Positions 27,401 to 38,993 of a stretch of DNA of 64,000 bases are shown here, one piece after another. The stretch covers positions 744,001 through 808,000 of the forward strand of contig NW_002476361.1 in the NCBI RefSeq assembly GCF_000189635.1, written 5' to 3'. Made by a program: the position numbers and the translations under genes. The notes beneath the pieces were generated by a model. It saw only the letters and a list, made by a program, of their open reading frames with translations, was not told where the DNA came from and did no database searches. Source of the stretch: Tetrahymena thermophila SB210 (Eukaryota > Ciliophora > Oligohymenophorea > Hymenostomatida > Tetrahymenidae). Numbering within the stretch: the stretch's first letter is position 1; each line of letters opens with the position of its first letter.

Positions 27401-27788
27401 AAGACTAAGGTGCCCTTTAATTATGTGATGAATTGAGAAGATGTATTAATCTCTAATTTTTGCTCGTCAAACTCCAGTAAATTTTATTTACTATTTTTTA
27501 CTAGTTAATTACATAATGTAAATTAAGCTAAACAAAAAATACACGTTTTAAATATGTTTTTTTGACATTTTTAAGTGAATTTTCTCATATATTTTTTTAT
27601 TTTTTAATCTAAGGCTATATTTTTTGTTGATTATTTATTAATATTTTTCATAATAACCTTTTATATTAATTAATATTTTATGTAAAACTTATAAAAAAAG
27701 GATGAACGAATTGAATACAGATTCTAAGATATTATCATCAAAGTTTTTAAAACTTAACTAACTAACAACGAAAAATATTGTCTTATGA
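24419..27788 (+). CDS. Leucine-rich repeat protein, one repeat per exon
   Basis: Ribonuclease-inhibitor/NLRC3-type LRR protein of about 13 exons. Typical repeats are NNLIGEQGVQILGPVLANC, NQIGPEGTTVLGSLLAKC, SNEIGDDGAKGLGQTL, NQISAQGAQDIGSGLANC and NNQIGDEGTQALGSSLSKC. LRR exons lie near 24747-24836, 24952, 25232, 25463, 25723, 25942, 26263, 26434, 26651, 26891, 27189, 27387 and 27700. Each is about 90 nt and begins and ends in phase 2 with a GTAA-type donor, so each can be added or lost without breaking the frame. The last exon (NELNTDSKILSSKFLKLNQL) ends at TGA 27786 in matching phase. The 5' part is uncertain: I propose ATG 24419 (MIQQKKYFNQLEDVACF), but the splice to the first LRR is not resolved. 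Ciliates have large LRR families of unknown ligand. Confidence 0.75.
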
Positions 27789-28161
27789 TCACTTTAAGAA
27801 AATTAGATTCATTTATTTTAAAATTTATCTAAATAAATAAATAGCAAAATAGATGCTAAAATTTGTATATATAAAACAAGTTTCATATAAAGTGTTTAAT
27901 AGCTAATTCAAATTTATTAAAATACTGTAAAAAGTTTTACTTTTTGAGGTTTGAAACCATTTTATTAGTGAACTTAATATTTTATTTAAGGGATAAGAAA
28001 ATAAAAATTTTCAAAGATATAATTTAATAAAAAATTGAATTACTCAATCATTAATGTGCTTTTTGATAATCAAGTTTTAAAACAAAATACATGAATTTTA
28101 GAAAACATATTTCTTAAATATGGTTTAGTATTAAAACAAACATATAACTTAATTTAATCAA
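27789..28161. other. Intergenic, contains flank copied with the X genes
   Basis: From about 27990 the sequence matches 43530-43680, the downstream flank of the intact X2 gene, showing that the duplication carried non-coding DNA. Confidence 0.6.
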
Positions 28162-30060
28162 TCAAATTTTTGGTATTTCTAGTTTTTAAGTTTATTCAAT
28201 CTGATTAATTGTCTAATTTAATTAGGGAGTCTTTTCATTTATATTTTTTTCTTATTAATTAATTTAATACTTAAGAGAAAATATAAACATTTCTTAATCA
28301 TTTTATTACTTCTAAATTCAATTAAAATTTTATTTTATCCTAAAATTTCCTTTTGGATACAAAGAGTACTTTTAGGCATTGCTAAACCATTTTATGTTTC
28401 TGATTTTCAAAATTACAAGTATTTGTTTAAATTAATGGATAAATTAAAGTTACTCAAAATGCTATCATAAACTTCAGATAAAAAGAATTCAATTATTTCT
28501 ATTTATTTTTATGAAGTTAAAGTTAAATTTTCTTGGATTCTATTTGAAGATTAACTTTCTTAACTTATTGTATTGATTAAAGGAACTATTAATTAAGATT
28601 TGATAATTTTAAAAACATCTAAGTTAGTTTATAAATTTGATGGATCCTAAATCATTTTGTAGTGTTGTAGAATGTTGTCTGCTTGGGTTGTTTGTTTTTT
28701 ATCAAGGTTCTTAAATGAGTTTTTAATATTTTAGCATAAAGCAGTAAATGTATCACAAACCTAATTAAAAGAGTATCTCTGTATGATATCTATCTATTTT
28801 AAAGAGGATAGAGTAAATTGAATATTTAAATCCTTTTAATAGTAATAATTTAATTTATTAATTTAATTGTAAAGAGATTCTCTTTACTATTTAGTACCAT
28901 ATTCTTTGCCTACCATAATTTCATCAGCCAAAGGAAATGTATCAACTGTTACTTACTTTAGTTTATTGTAAAACTATTTTTAATCATGGAAGTTAAAATT
29001 TTGCTTTAATTAATTTGTGTAATCAGGAAACTACACAATTTAATCTAGAAAGTGGTGTAGTTTTTATTAATAAAATTAAAGAGGTAAGCTGGTTTTGGAA
29101 AATATGAACATCATGTTAGCTCCAAAGTCAATTTTTGAGTTTTTAGTTAATTGGTAGATTAGTTCGAATATTTATTTGAGAGATTTACGTTTTTACTAAA
29201 ATCCACATAGCTCGAATATTTATCCATCAAAAAGAAAAATTAGTTTGATTCCTTAAGAGCCTGTTATGATTTTATTCATAAAATAAGAGTTGACTGTATC
29301 TATAATATCATCTCCATTATCCTAAAAACCCTGAAAATCCCAGATATCACCCTTTTCAAAAGAGAATTTATTTAGGAAAAATGTTTAAGATTCTAAGAAG
29401 CTAGGTCCAATCATTTCATATTATTACTAAGATGGATTTTTGTATTATAGAACAACTTCATAATTCTCAACATTCACAACTAGGTTGATATTATACAAAA
29501 ATGAAGCAAGAGTAGTCTTTCCAGAACCAGCGTTACCAAAAATGAGAATGGCATCTTTTTTGCTTGGTAATATTTTTTAAGATCCATATTTTAAATATTT
29601 AAAAAATAGAATATAATTATTTAGATTCCTCATCTTTATTTTAGTTAATTTCTTCAATTAGAGAGTCAATATCCTTATTATATGGCTCTTAAGAAGAGTT
29701 TATTTAACCCTTGAAGTCAGTTCCAAACATATACTTTTGTTTAATTTGTTAGCGTTACTTTGCCTTTTTTTTTAGTTTTTTCTTCTTTTTTCTATTTAAT
29801 TAGAAATTTAGAATTTTGGATTACAAAAATTTGAATTTAAAATTTAGACAATGGGGTAAGATAATTGATAACTAAACACCTTTCACTTTTGTAAAATATT
29901 TAATTCTAATTATTCACAACTTTCTGTGCATTTATTTATAGATATTGTTGAGTTATTTTTTAAAAACAATCTATTTGAGTATAGAAAACATGATCACATA
30001 TTATTATACATATTATACATAAATATAAAACATTACTGTATTTCTTCAATAATAGTTTGA
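27990..30060. repeat. Segmental duplication unit X, copy 1 (partner 43530-45950)
   Basis: Long stretches match the X2 unit, e.g. the GGGATAAGAAAATAAAA block downstream of the genes and the AAGTGATGAA-like coding blocks. Copy 1 lacks about 350 bases that encode the coiled-coil and tail of X2. Confidence 0.75.
28162..29730 (-). pseudogene. X1: decayed P-loop GTPase gene, relative of X2
   Basis: Starts like X2 (MFGTDFKGQINSSQ versus MFGSDFKSFINSS). It keeps a good P-loop (IFGNAGSGKTTLASF), a switch-II-like DIWDFQGFQD where the proline of DxPG is gone, and IKLIFLFDGQ. One extra base in the T-run near 29600 shifts the frame before the P-loop. The region for the C-terminal coiled coil is deleted, so the stop-proximal sequence (ending at 28162) joins directly to mid-gene sequence. 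Codon-level similarity to X2 elsewhere is high, so the decay is fairly recent. It could still make a truncated product from an internal start. Confidence 0.7.
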
Positions 30061-30821
30061 GATTAGGGATTAAAGTAAATATCAAATTTTACAAATTAAA
30101 AACCTCAATAATTCGCAAAATTTTAGATATGTGACTTGCGAGATACGAGGTATTACGGTAACTATAATAAACTTCATGATAATATATAATAATGAATATT
30201 ATTTTTATTATTATAATAAAATGACGCTACAGACAATTTGACACGCATTTATTTTATTTATATTTTCAATCTTTAATTTATAGATTACTCAACAATTAAT
30301 ATAATTAATAATTTAATATCAGAAGATATTTTTTAATGGAAAGTCTACCCCTCTATCGAATTTATTTCATTTTTTAATTTAATAAATAAAATAATAAAAA
30401 AAAACATATTTTTTTGGAAATCTTTTATTTTTCGAATTCTATTAAATATGGTTACAGAACTAAAAAGAGCTTTAATTTAATTATCTTAAGTAAGCATAAA
30501 GATAATTTAACATTTGCATAAATTGGTTGAATAAAGGTAATTTGTCTTCTAAGCAAAAGATAATCCATCATTATTTTAATAGTCAAGTCTTATTTAGGTT
30601 TGAAAAATTTTTGTTACTCTACAAAAATATCTTTTTTAAAATATTTAAAAATAAGAAAATATATTTTTGGTATTTCAATATTAAATAAAGTGATTTAGTT
30701 ACTTTTTTTACAATTTTTAAAAGAAAATACAAATTAAATCAGATATTATAAAATAGTTAACTAAAATTAAAAAAACTAACAGATAAAAAAATTTAAATTA
30801 AAAATTGTAAAAATTATTGTT
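29731..30821. other. Spacer with the array's CTACCCCTC repeat
   Basis: AT-rich spacer between X1 and Y1. From about 30130 to 30650 it is a copy of the flank found downstream of Y2 (36410-36900) and Y3 (50960-51480), including GACAATTTGACAC and CTACCCCTCTATC blocks. No gene seen. Confidence 0.6.
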
Positions 30822-31918
30822 TCAAAATATGGACATTCTCTTTTGTTTTCATTTTATTTTCATAAGTTTTATTTGCACTAATCTAATTAATTTTCATTCA
30901 AATTTATGAAAAATTTACTTCAGTATTCAAATATTTACTCAAATAGTTTCTTAACTATTTATCTTGAGCAATCTCTGATTGTAGATAACATTTCTAGAGA
31001 TTAATTTGTCATATAAAAGTAAAGCGTTTCTGACTATTGTTTTTAATAATATTGAATTTCTTTAATTTTAACAAATACTCTCTATACGAGATTATGAAAA
31101 TTCTTTACCTATCTCTTACTTTTAAGGTAAAGGAAATAAAATTATTTTGCTTTGAGCAGTTGCAAATAATATTTTTTAATCTTATTATTATCACAATGTT
31201 TTAGATTCTAATAATTAAAATCCTTTGATATCATTAACTAATTTATTAAAATATCAAATTATGCTTTTAAGTGATTCATTCTTTTCTGTTCTATTGAAAA
31301 CAATAGTAATATTCTTTGAAAAATCTATATAAGTTGATTCTACTAAAAAAAGATAGCTTCCAAAGTAGCTTTTAGACTATTACGCTTTTCTGGAGTTTAT
31401 TATTGAAAGGACTATCCATCCAAGACTAACAAGAATTTAATATTTTAAGAATAGCAAATAGTTTTATTAAAGACAATAAGAATTAGTTATTTCAACTCCT
31501 ACACCTCTGCTATCTAGCAATCCAGAACAGTCAAAAATTAGAGTTTCATTATCCAACTTAAAAAAGTTAGGCTATAAAGTTTCTGACTCTGTATCAGACT
31601 ACCCAATAACACTAAACATTTGATTTTTCATATCAGAAAAATATAATTAAAGCTCTACTTCTGCAACAATACTCTTCGCTAATAACCTAAAGGTTTAAGC
31701 GATATATATATGCAGAAAATGGTGTTTTGCCAGTTCCTAAAGCAATACAAATTTTTATTATCTTATTTTATTTTAGAACCTTTCTTCATTTATTTTTTAT
31801 TTATACAATATTATCATCCAAGTAAGAGCAGCTTTCCTCTATTATCTGCCATGCATATTAGTTTTTCTACTATTAATCTATAATATCTTTAGCACTATTT
31901 TTTTACATTATATATAAT
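30822..31918 (-). pseudogene. Y1: decayed copy of the Y-type GTPase
   Basis: Aligns with Y2 and Y3 from the start (DIIDQQQKNQYAWQ..EESCSYLDD) through the P-loop region (ALGTGKTPFSAY) and switch II (FDCSGLLDSRGVGVE). The stretch for KEGTSQEKSIAKILELM is missing and the frame reaches a TGA soon after. About 870 bases of the 3' coding region (coiled coil and glycine-rich tail) are gone, and the cysteine of the C-terminal CaaX box has changed in the residual tail. Y1 has glycine where intact Y genes have cysteine in the P-loop, so it may preserve an older state of that site. Confidence 0.72.
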
Positions 31919-32244
31919 GTTAGGTTGATACTTTATTCCTTTATTTTTTAGATTTGATTAAGATATCAATAATTTAATTCGTGTTATGATATTTCAAATT
32001 TTAGAATATTAGAATTTTAAAAGTAATTTAAGCATATTTTCCTGATTCTGATTTCTCACTTTGTATAGTTATAAATAAAATTGATTTGATTACCATGATT
32101 TATAACCTTTATTTTTATAATATTGACTTTAATAAAAAGAAGTAGTTTTATATGTTTAATTTTAAATAAGGATAATTGCATATTTTGAATATCATTTTTT
32201 TAAGTTAGTTATCAATTACTAAACTATAGAGATTGTTTTACTCT
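31919..32244. other. Spacer
   Basis: AT-rich 5' flank of Y1, similar to the 5' flanks of Y2 (39000-39300) and Y3 (53700-54000). No gene. Confidence 0.5.
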
Positions 32245-32446
32245 TTATTGGTTTAAGTTATACTCATATAACCTGAGGAATACTAAATCCTTCCATGAAA
32301 ATCGATGAATAGGTAGTGTTATTAACCATATTCGATTGCTTGTTTTTATTTGATTAGCATTGAAGCATATAGTACTTGAGTGCTTCAACGAAGAATCCTT
32401 TATGGAATCTCTATGACTCGCCTGCCAGAGCCGCTTTGCCCTTCTT
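32245..32446. other. GC-richer patch of unknown origin
   Basis: Around 32340-32446 the base composition rises to nearly half G+C, far above its surroundings. The minus strand is open in two frames for about 65-80 codons, but neither resembles a family I know. Position and composition suggest a captured foreign or rearranged piece. Confidence 0.4.
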
Positions 32447-32540
32447 AAATCAGAGCTTAATGTGTTGTGTCTCAAGTATAAGTTCAGCAATTTAAAAGTG
32501 CCCTAGACTTTCCAATTTTACACTTAACATTTGGTAAAAA
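32447..32540 (+). pseudogene. Orphan copy of an LRR exon
   Basis: Matches the LRR exon at about 25942-26031 of the upstream LRR gene (shared AAATCAGAGCTTA, CAATTTAAAAGTGCCC, CTTTCCAATTT and the donor TTTGGTAAAAA), including bases of the following intron. Relative to the source exon it has a net 5-base insertion, so the repeat is out of frame. It is a DNA-level copy 6.5 kb away, in the middle of the GTPase array. Confidence 0.8.
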
Positions 32541-32611
32541 ACTTCCCTTATTTTTATTTATTTTATGATAAGTAGCACCAAATACAACCCAATTAACATG
32601 GAGGGTCCCCT

Positions 32612-33550
32612 ACATACTATTAAGAGATTATTCAATAATTTGTTTTGCAGTTATATAAATTTAATAGTTTTTATCTTTAGGTGGAGAAGGAAAAGTTATT
32701 ATTTTTGTCTTTTAAAGATTTCTGAAAAACTCTTAGTAAGATGCATTAAAGTATTTTGTTTCATTTAATTATTAAATAAATTTTGAGTTTCCAGATAATT
32801 CTTAAAATACTTTTCTAAGTTTATCTTAATAAAATGTTATATTATCCTTAGTAGTTTTAGAAATTACAATGAGTAAATTTTTTGATATATCAAAAGTTGT
32901 GTCTCTTGTCATAGAAATTAAATATTGAATTTATTATTTGTATGGTTAACATCTCTCAGAACTCAATCCTTTGCATTCTAGTAATGAACCATCTATTAAT
33001 AAAATTATTTTCACCTACATAGCGTACTATTGAAAATAATGAATAAAAAACGAGTTTATGATATCAGCTTTAGTTTATTTAGTGTCTTAAAATCCTGGGC
33101 AATCAATATAAACGTAAGAAGAGCTGCTCTCAAAGACATAGGAAAAGAAGTTTCTGATTACAGAACATTTAGACCAATTTTTCTTTAAAATTAATTGTTT
33201 TACTAATAGTTTATGATACTTTAATTAAGCTCATTTTATTCTACAACTAGATTTATGCCTGATAAAAAAGCAGCTAATGTTGTTTTTCCAGCCCCAGTAT
33301 TTCCGATTATAAAAACAACATTTCTCTTATTGCTTGTCTACTATTTGACACAGTTAGTAAAGGAAGAGATAATATCAGAGATGATTATTTCCGATTAGTT
33401 TCCATTTTTAAGTGTATTTAGTAATAAATAATCTGATAGATTAAAAGAAATTTGGTATGAGCTTAAGGTTAAATTCTGGTTTTAACTTGATAGAAAAAGG
33501 TTTTAATTTGTATTTCTTTAATCATAAAAATTGAACTACCCTCTTCTCAT
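32612..33550 (-). pseudogene. Z1: 5' half of a Z-type GTPase gene, broken
   Basis: Begins at ATG 33550 (MRRGQFNFYD) and keeps the P-loop (FIIGNTGAGKTTLAAFLSG). A one-base loss just before switch II (CCTATGTC where Z2 has CCTAATGTC) shifts the frame and leads to TGA. Similarity to Z2 and Z3 stops near 32612, where the orphan LRR exon region begins, so the 3' half has been replaced or lost. The 5' flank matches that of Z2. Confidence 0.72.
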
Positions 33551-34486
33551 TTCTAAATCAGTCAAAGTATTTTTGATAGCAATATTATTATTTATAATTC
33601 TTTCGTTTTTAATAAATTATGAAGAAGTTTTAAGTAATAACTTATATTTGAAATGTATTTATATTTCATTTAATAGAGTTTTATAATTAATATTCAAAAA
33701 AAATATATTTAAAAAAACACTTTTATTTCCAATCTTTAATTTACTGCCATAAGCTTATTGATGATAACCAATTACGCATTAAAAAAAAGATTATAATTTA
33801 TTTAATATAATATTACGTGCTTCTAAATAACCCACCATCATTTTTTGAGTTTATAATCTTTTAATAATAAAAAAAGTTAATCTAAATTGAAAATTTCAAT
33901 CCACATTTCGGAGTTCGTCTTCACCTTAATTCGAGGAATGAGGAATCGCAAAATTATGGTATATATAAATATATATCAAATTAATGAAATTTAAAATAAT
34001 AATTTTAAAAATAATTTTTCGAAGCTCATTAAAAATAAATGGATATTTTTGTATTAATTATCATACCATCACAAATTCTATAAATATTCGTATAATTTTA
34101 TAGTGAAAATTTATCAATTTAGTGATAGGATTAGTAGAAATATTTGTAATAATTGGACATTTAGCAAAAGTTGACCAATAGAGTGAGAATAAATTAATTA
34201 TTTTAGAAGATAACTGCTGTGAATACATTTTATTTATAAATTTTCATGATATTATTGCAGCACAACTTAATTTTACTATTTATATTGTTGGCAATGAAGG
34301 AATATATTATTTATTCAAGATTAAACTATAATATCTTATTATTTTAATTTTAGAAGAATTTAACAATTTTCATAATACTGAAAGATAAAAAAAACAAAAA
34401 TTTATTATTAAATGAATGATTTAACATTTTAATTATTTGTTGTTAAATTTAATTTTATTATATTTATATATATTTATCTTTTTTTA
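33551..34486. other. Spacer between Z1 and Z2
   Basis: AT-rich. The part next to Z1 resembles the upstream flanks of Z2 (36100-36350) and Z3 (43260-43500), including an AAAACACTTTTAT block and the CATCATTTTTTGA motif. No gene. Confidence 0.5.
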
Positions 34487-36061
34487 TCAATAATTATTAT
34501 TTAAGTTTTTTCTTTTAACTTAGTTTTCATTTTTTAAAACTTAGATTTACTCATCATAATTTATTTTATCTTTTAGTTATTAATTTAGCTATTCTTGTTT
34601 TTGGTGGAGTTCTTAGTTAGATTTTTTTAAACTTTATTATGTATTATTAAACATTATTTAGTTTAATAAATCCTCTTATTATTTATTTGATGCTGCTATT
34701 TCTTCGTTCAATATTATTAAGACTACTTTTTTGAACACAGTATAAAATGATAATTCATAACTAATCTTGCTGAAGAAAAGATTATAAGCAAATTTGGATA
34801 AAAATTCAATGTAGCTTAATTCTTATTCGATTTCATTACTTTAAAATTTATTTTAGAAAAAAGAAAAATTTTTTTCTATTGGAGTGATTAATTTTAAGTT
34901 AATAAGACTAATTAATTGCTAATTGTTAGCTGGATTGAAATGTTATTCTAAATCTGAGACTATTTATTACATTAGTTTTATATACTCTTTTATTAATGAT
35001 TCATTTTGTTGAATTTAGTTTCTTAAAATATTTAGAGCATTTTTTAATTTATTTTTCATAACAATTTAGATTTCAGATTCCAATTTTAATAAATTACGAT
35101 AAGAATTAATTGATAATGGAACTTTAAAATCATTTTCATGGTAATATTACATGCTATTAAGAGATTCTTCAATAGTTTATTTTGCAGTTATGTAAATTTA
35201 ATAGTTTTTTTTATCTTAAGGGGGAGAAGGAAATGTTATTATTTTTGTCTACAAAAGACTTCTGAAAAACTTTTAGTAAGATATATTAAAGTATTTTGTT
35301 TCATCTAATTATTAAATGAATTCTGAGGTTGTTGATAGCGCTTAAAATGCTGCTCTAAGTTTTTCTTAATAAAATATTATATCATCTTTAGTGGTTTTAG
35401 ATATTACAATAAGTAAATTTCTTGAAATGTCAAAAGTTGTGTCTTTTGTCATAGAAATTAAATATTGAATTTATTCTTTATATGGTTAGCATCTCTGATT
35501 ACTCAATCCTTTGCAATCTAGTAATGAACCATCTATTAATAAAATTATTTTTACCTACAAAGCATTCTATTAAAAATAATGAATAAAAAACGAGTTTATA
35601 ATATCAGCTTTAGTTAATTTAGTGTCTTAAAATCCTGGGCAATCAATATAAACACAAGAAGAGCTCTCAAAGACATTAGGAAAAGTTGTTTCTGATTAGA
35701 GAGCATTTTCACCAATTTTATTTTTTAATTATAAATGTTTTTATTTATAGTTAATGATTTTTTAATTAAGCTCGTTTTTTTTTACAATTAGATCTATGTC
35801 TGATAAAAAAGCAGCTAATGTTGTTTTGCCAGCCCCTGTACTTCCGATTATAAAAACAACATTTTTCTTATTACTTGTCTACTATTTGGCACAATTTGAA
35901 AACTAAGAGATCATATCAGAGATAATTACTTCCGATTCATTTCCATTTTTAAGTATATTTAGTTATTAATAATCTTATTGTTCAAGAGAAATTTGATTTG
36001 AGCTTAATGTTAAATTCTGGTTTTAACTTGACTGAAAAGTGTTTTTGAAATATTTTCTCAT
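34487..36061 (-). CDS. Z2: P-loop GTPase-like protein, 524 aa
   Basis: Complete intronless frame of 525 codons. The G domain has a P-loop near residue 77 (FIIGSTGAGKTTLAAFLSD), a switch-I-like ALQSETTFPNVFE, switch II near residue 140 (YIDCPGFQDTKLTKADII), IILLIDGSLLD and a pseudo-G4 VISKTT where canonical GTPases have NKxD. The remainder is helical and ends in a Q/N/E-rich coiled segment with no hydrophobic tail. The start MRKYF is chosen as the only in-frame ATG; conserved codons upstream of it (AIKNTLTTLD) hint at a longer N-terminus or an upstream exon. Closest general match is the AIG1/GIMAP-type TRAFAC GTPases, but that is tentative. Head-to-tail with Z1 and Y2. Confidence 0.82.
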
Positions 36062-37007
36062 GTCTAAAGTAGTCAAGGTATTTTTTATAGCAATATTATT
36101 TATAATTCTTTTCTTTTTAATAAATTATGAAAAAGTTTTAAGAAATAACAAAATATATAGCTCCTTATTTTTGAATTAATATTAAAAAAAAAAATATATT
36201 CAAAAAAACACTTTTATTTTAATTCACTAATTTACTGCCTTTAGTTTGTTAAAGATACCAAATACGCATTAATTAAAAACAAATATAATTTATTTGAATA
36301 TTTGACAACATTGCATGCATCTAAATACCCCATCATCATTTTTTGATATTTAAAAATTTTTATTTCAATAGATATACACACATTATGATTGAAAAAAATG
36401 TTGGTTAATTATTAAAATAAACTTCCCGATTATAAATATATATGTAAATGAACATTTAATTTTATTATTGTAATAAAATTACACTACAAAAAATTTGACA
36501 CATTATTATATTTAAATCTTCAACCTCTAAAATATTGATTAACAATTAGCATAATTAATCATTTAATATTAGAAGATATTTTTAAATGGAAATTCTACCC
36601 CTCTATCGGATCTATTTCATTTTTTAATTACAGAACTAAAAGAGCTTTCATTTTATTAACTTAAATAAAATAAAATAATCTAAAATTTGCATAAATTGAT
36701 TGCATATAGACAATTTGTCATCTAAGCAAAGATAATCCATCATTATTTTAATAATCAAGTCTTTTAATAGGTTTTATGGCTATTTTTTATTAATATGCAA
36801 AAATATCTTTTTTAAGAGTAATTTAGCTTTATTATTGCAAAACACTGTATTAGATGGGTTAAGAACGCTCATGAAGTGTCATTTAAAAATAAGAAAATAT
36901 TTTAATTGAGATATTAAATAAAATTATTTAGTTGCTTTTTTAACAATTTTTAAATCAGATTTTATAAAAAAATTAAATTTATTTAAAAATTTTTTTAAAT
37001 TATTGTT
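36062..37007. other. Spacer with Y-flank repeat
   Basis: Holds the Z2 5' flank and, from 36410, a copy of the Y downstream flank (GTTGGTTAATTATT, AATTTGACAC and CTACCCCTCTATC blocks) shared with 30130-30650 and 50960-51480. Confidence 0.6.
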
Positions 37008-38993
37008 TCAAAATATAGAACACGCTGATCTAAAAAAGCCAATTGCTCCTCCTATAACAGTACCAACAGGGCCAAAGCAGCTTCCTATTACTCCGTATTT
37101 TACTGTAGAGCCTATAGTGCCTAATACTGAAGGTGATGAACTTTTTTTTGCCTAAGCCTCAATTATTTATCTCTCCTTTTCTCTTCTTTATTAATTTTAT
37201 TTTTGTACTTCTTACGTATGTCTATCTACTTCTTCCTCCATTTTTCTTAAATCCTCTTGTCCATTAATAATATTAGATTTAAAATTATTAAGCTAATTCT
37301 ATTTTTAAGTTATAGAAGATTAAATTGACTCTATTTTTTTCTTTTGTTGTTCTTCTTATTATTTCTAAATTTTTAATTGTTCTTATTTTCTTTTTTCCTC
37401 CATATTTAATTGATTAGCCTCGTTATTTAGCTAATTAATTTATTCCATCTATTAATCAATTTACTTTTAACTAGACTGTACTTTCTAATTCAAAACGTTT
37501 TATTCATTTTCACTTATCATAATTTAATCATCTAGCTCTCTTTATTATCTTTATTATTTGATTATGAATTTTTACTTTTCATAACTTTTTTGCAGCAAAA
37601 GCATTCCTTCAGACATTTCATAGCAATCAATAATTCCAAAGTTAATTTTGTAACCCTCTTTATCTTACAAAAAGTTGAACTATACCAATAAATTGTCATA
37701 CACTTCTCTTAAAAAAAATTACAATTTCTTTAATGTTTTTGTGTATGATTAATCATATTGATTAAGTTATAAATTTATAATTGGTTAAAAAAGGTATTAT
37801 AATAGCAAATCATAATAGGTGCTATTTATTAACTTCTTTTTATTTGCTTCATACTAAGAATTGTAATTATCTATTATTTGAGGGAACTAATCTAATTAAT
37901 TTTCATTCAAATTTATGAAAAATTTACTCAAGTATTCACATATTTCCTCAAATAGTTTCTTAACTATTTATCTTGAGCAATCTCTGATAGCAGATAACAT
38001 TTCTAGAGATTAGTTTGTCATCTAAAAGTAAAATGTTTCTGATTTTTGTTTTTTGTAATATTGAATTTCTTTAATTTTTTAACAAATACTCTCGATATGA
38101 GATTATGAAAATAATTTACCTATCTCTTACTTTTAAGGTAAAGGAAATAAAATTATTTTTGCATTGAGCAGTTGCAAAAGATATTTTTAAATCTTATTAT
38201 TATCACAATGTTTTAGATTCTAATAATTAAAATCCAGAGATTTCATCAACTAATTTATTAAAATATCAAATTATTTTCTATAAAATGCTTCATTATTTTA
38301 TGTTCTAGTGAAAACAATAGCAACATTCTTTGAAAAATCTATATTAGTTGATTATGCTAAAAAAAAGGTAGCTTCCAAAGTAGCTTTTAGACTCTTACCC
38401 TTTTCAGGAGTTTTATATTGAAAGGACTATCCATCCAAGACTATCAGGAATTTAATATTTTAAGAATAGCAAATAGCTTTATTAAGGCAATAAGAATTAG
38501 ATATGTCAACTTCTACACCTCTGCTATCTAGTAATCCAGGACAGTCAACAATTATAGTTTCATTATCCAACTCAAAAATATTAGGCTGTTAAGTTTCTGA
38601 CTCTGTATCAGACAAACCAATAGGGGTAGACATTTGATTTTTCAAACAAGAAAATTTTAATTTAGGCTCTACTTCTTCGCCATACTGTTCGCTAGTAACT
38701 TACAAGTTTAAACGAGATATATATGCAGAAAATGTTGTTTTGCAAGTTCCTGTAATTCCTAATACGATCAGCATATTGTTATTATCTTTATCTTATTTTA
38801 TTTTAGAACCTTTCTTCATTAATTCTAAAATTTTAGCAATAGATTTCTCTTAGCTAGTTCCCTCTTTTAATTATGCAGTAATATCATCCAAGTAAGAGCA
38901 GCTTTCCTCATTTAACTGCCAGGCATATTAGTTTTGCAACTATTAATCTACAATATCTTTAGCAATATTTTTTAAAGCACTGCTTATTTTCAT
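37008..38993 (-). CDS. Y2: GTPase-like protein with glycine-rich tail and CaaX box, 661 aa
   Basis: Intronless, 662 codons. The P-loop near residue 85 reads LIVLGITGTCKTTFSAY: a cysteine stands where nearly all P-loops have glycine before the lysine. Switch I is SDTESETQQPN, switch II IIVDCPGLLDSRGVEVD near residue 150, followed by KFLIVLDGQSF and AIVFTRT as pseudo-G4. A long helical region with a coiled coil rich in Q, E and K follows. The last 45 residues switch to a glycine-zipper-like hydrophobic stretch (VLGTIGSTVKYGVIGSCFG, then PVGTVIGGAIGFF), and the protein ends C-S-I-F, a CaaX prenylation box (a final F favours geranylgeranylation in known systems). Membrane anchoring is therefore likely. 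The start MKISSALKNIAK is shared with Y3 (MRISSALKN). Confidence 0.85.

Noticed and set aside
32245-32490. 81-codon minus-strand frame in the GC-richer patch, at first taken for a transposase or reverse-transcriptase fragment.
   Set aside because: No catalytic motif or terminal repeats seen, and part of it overlaps the copied LRR exon, so it is recorded only as a patch of unknown origin.
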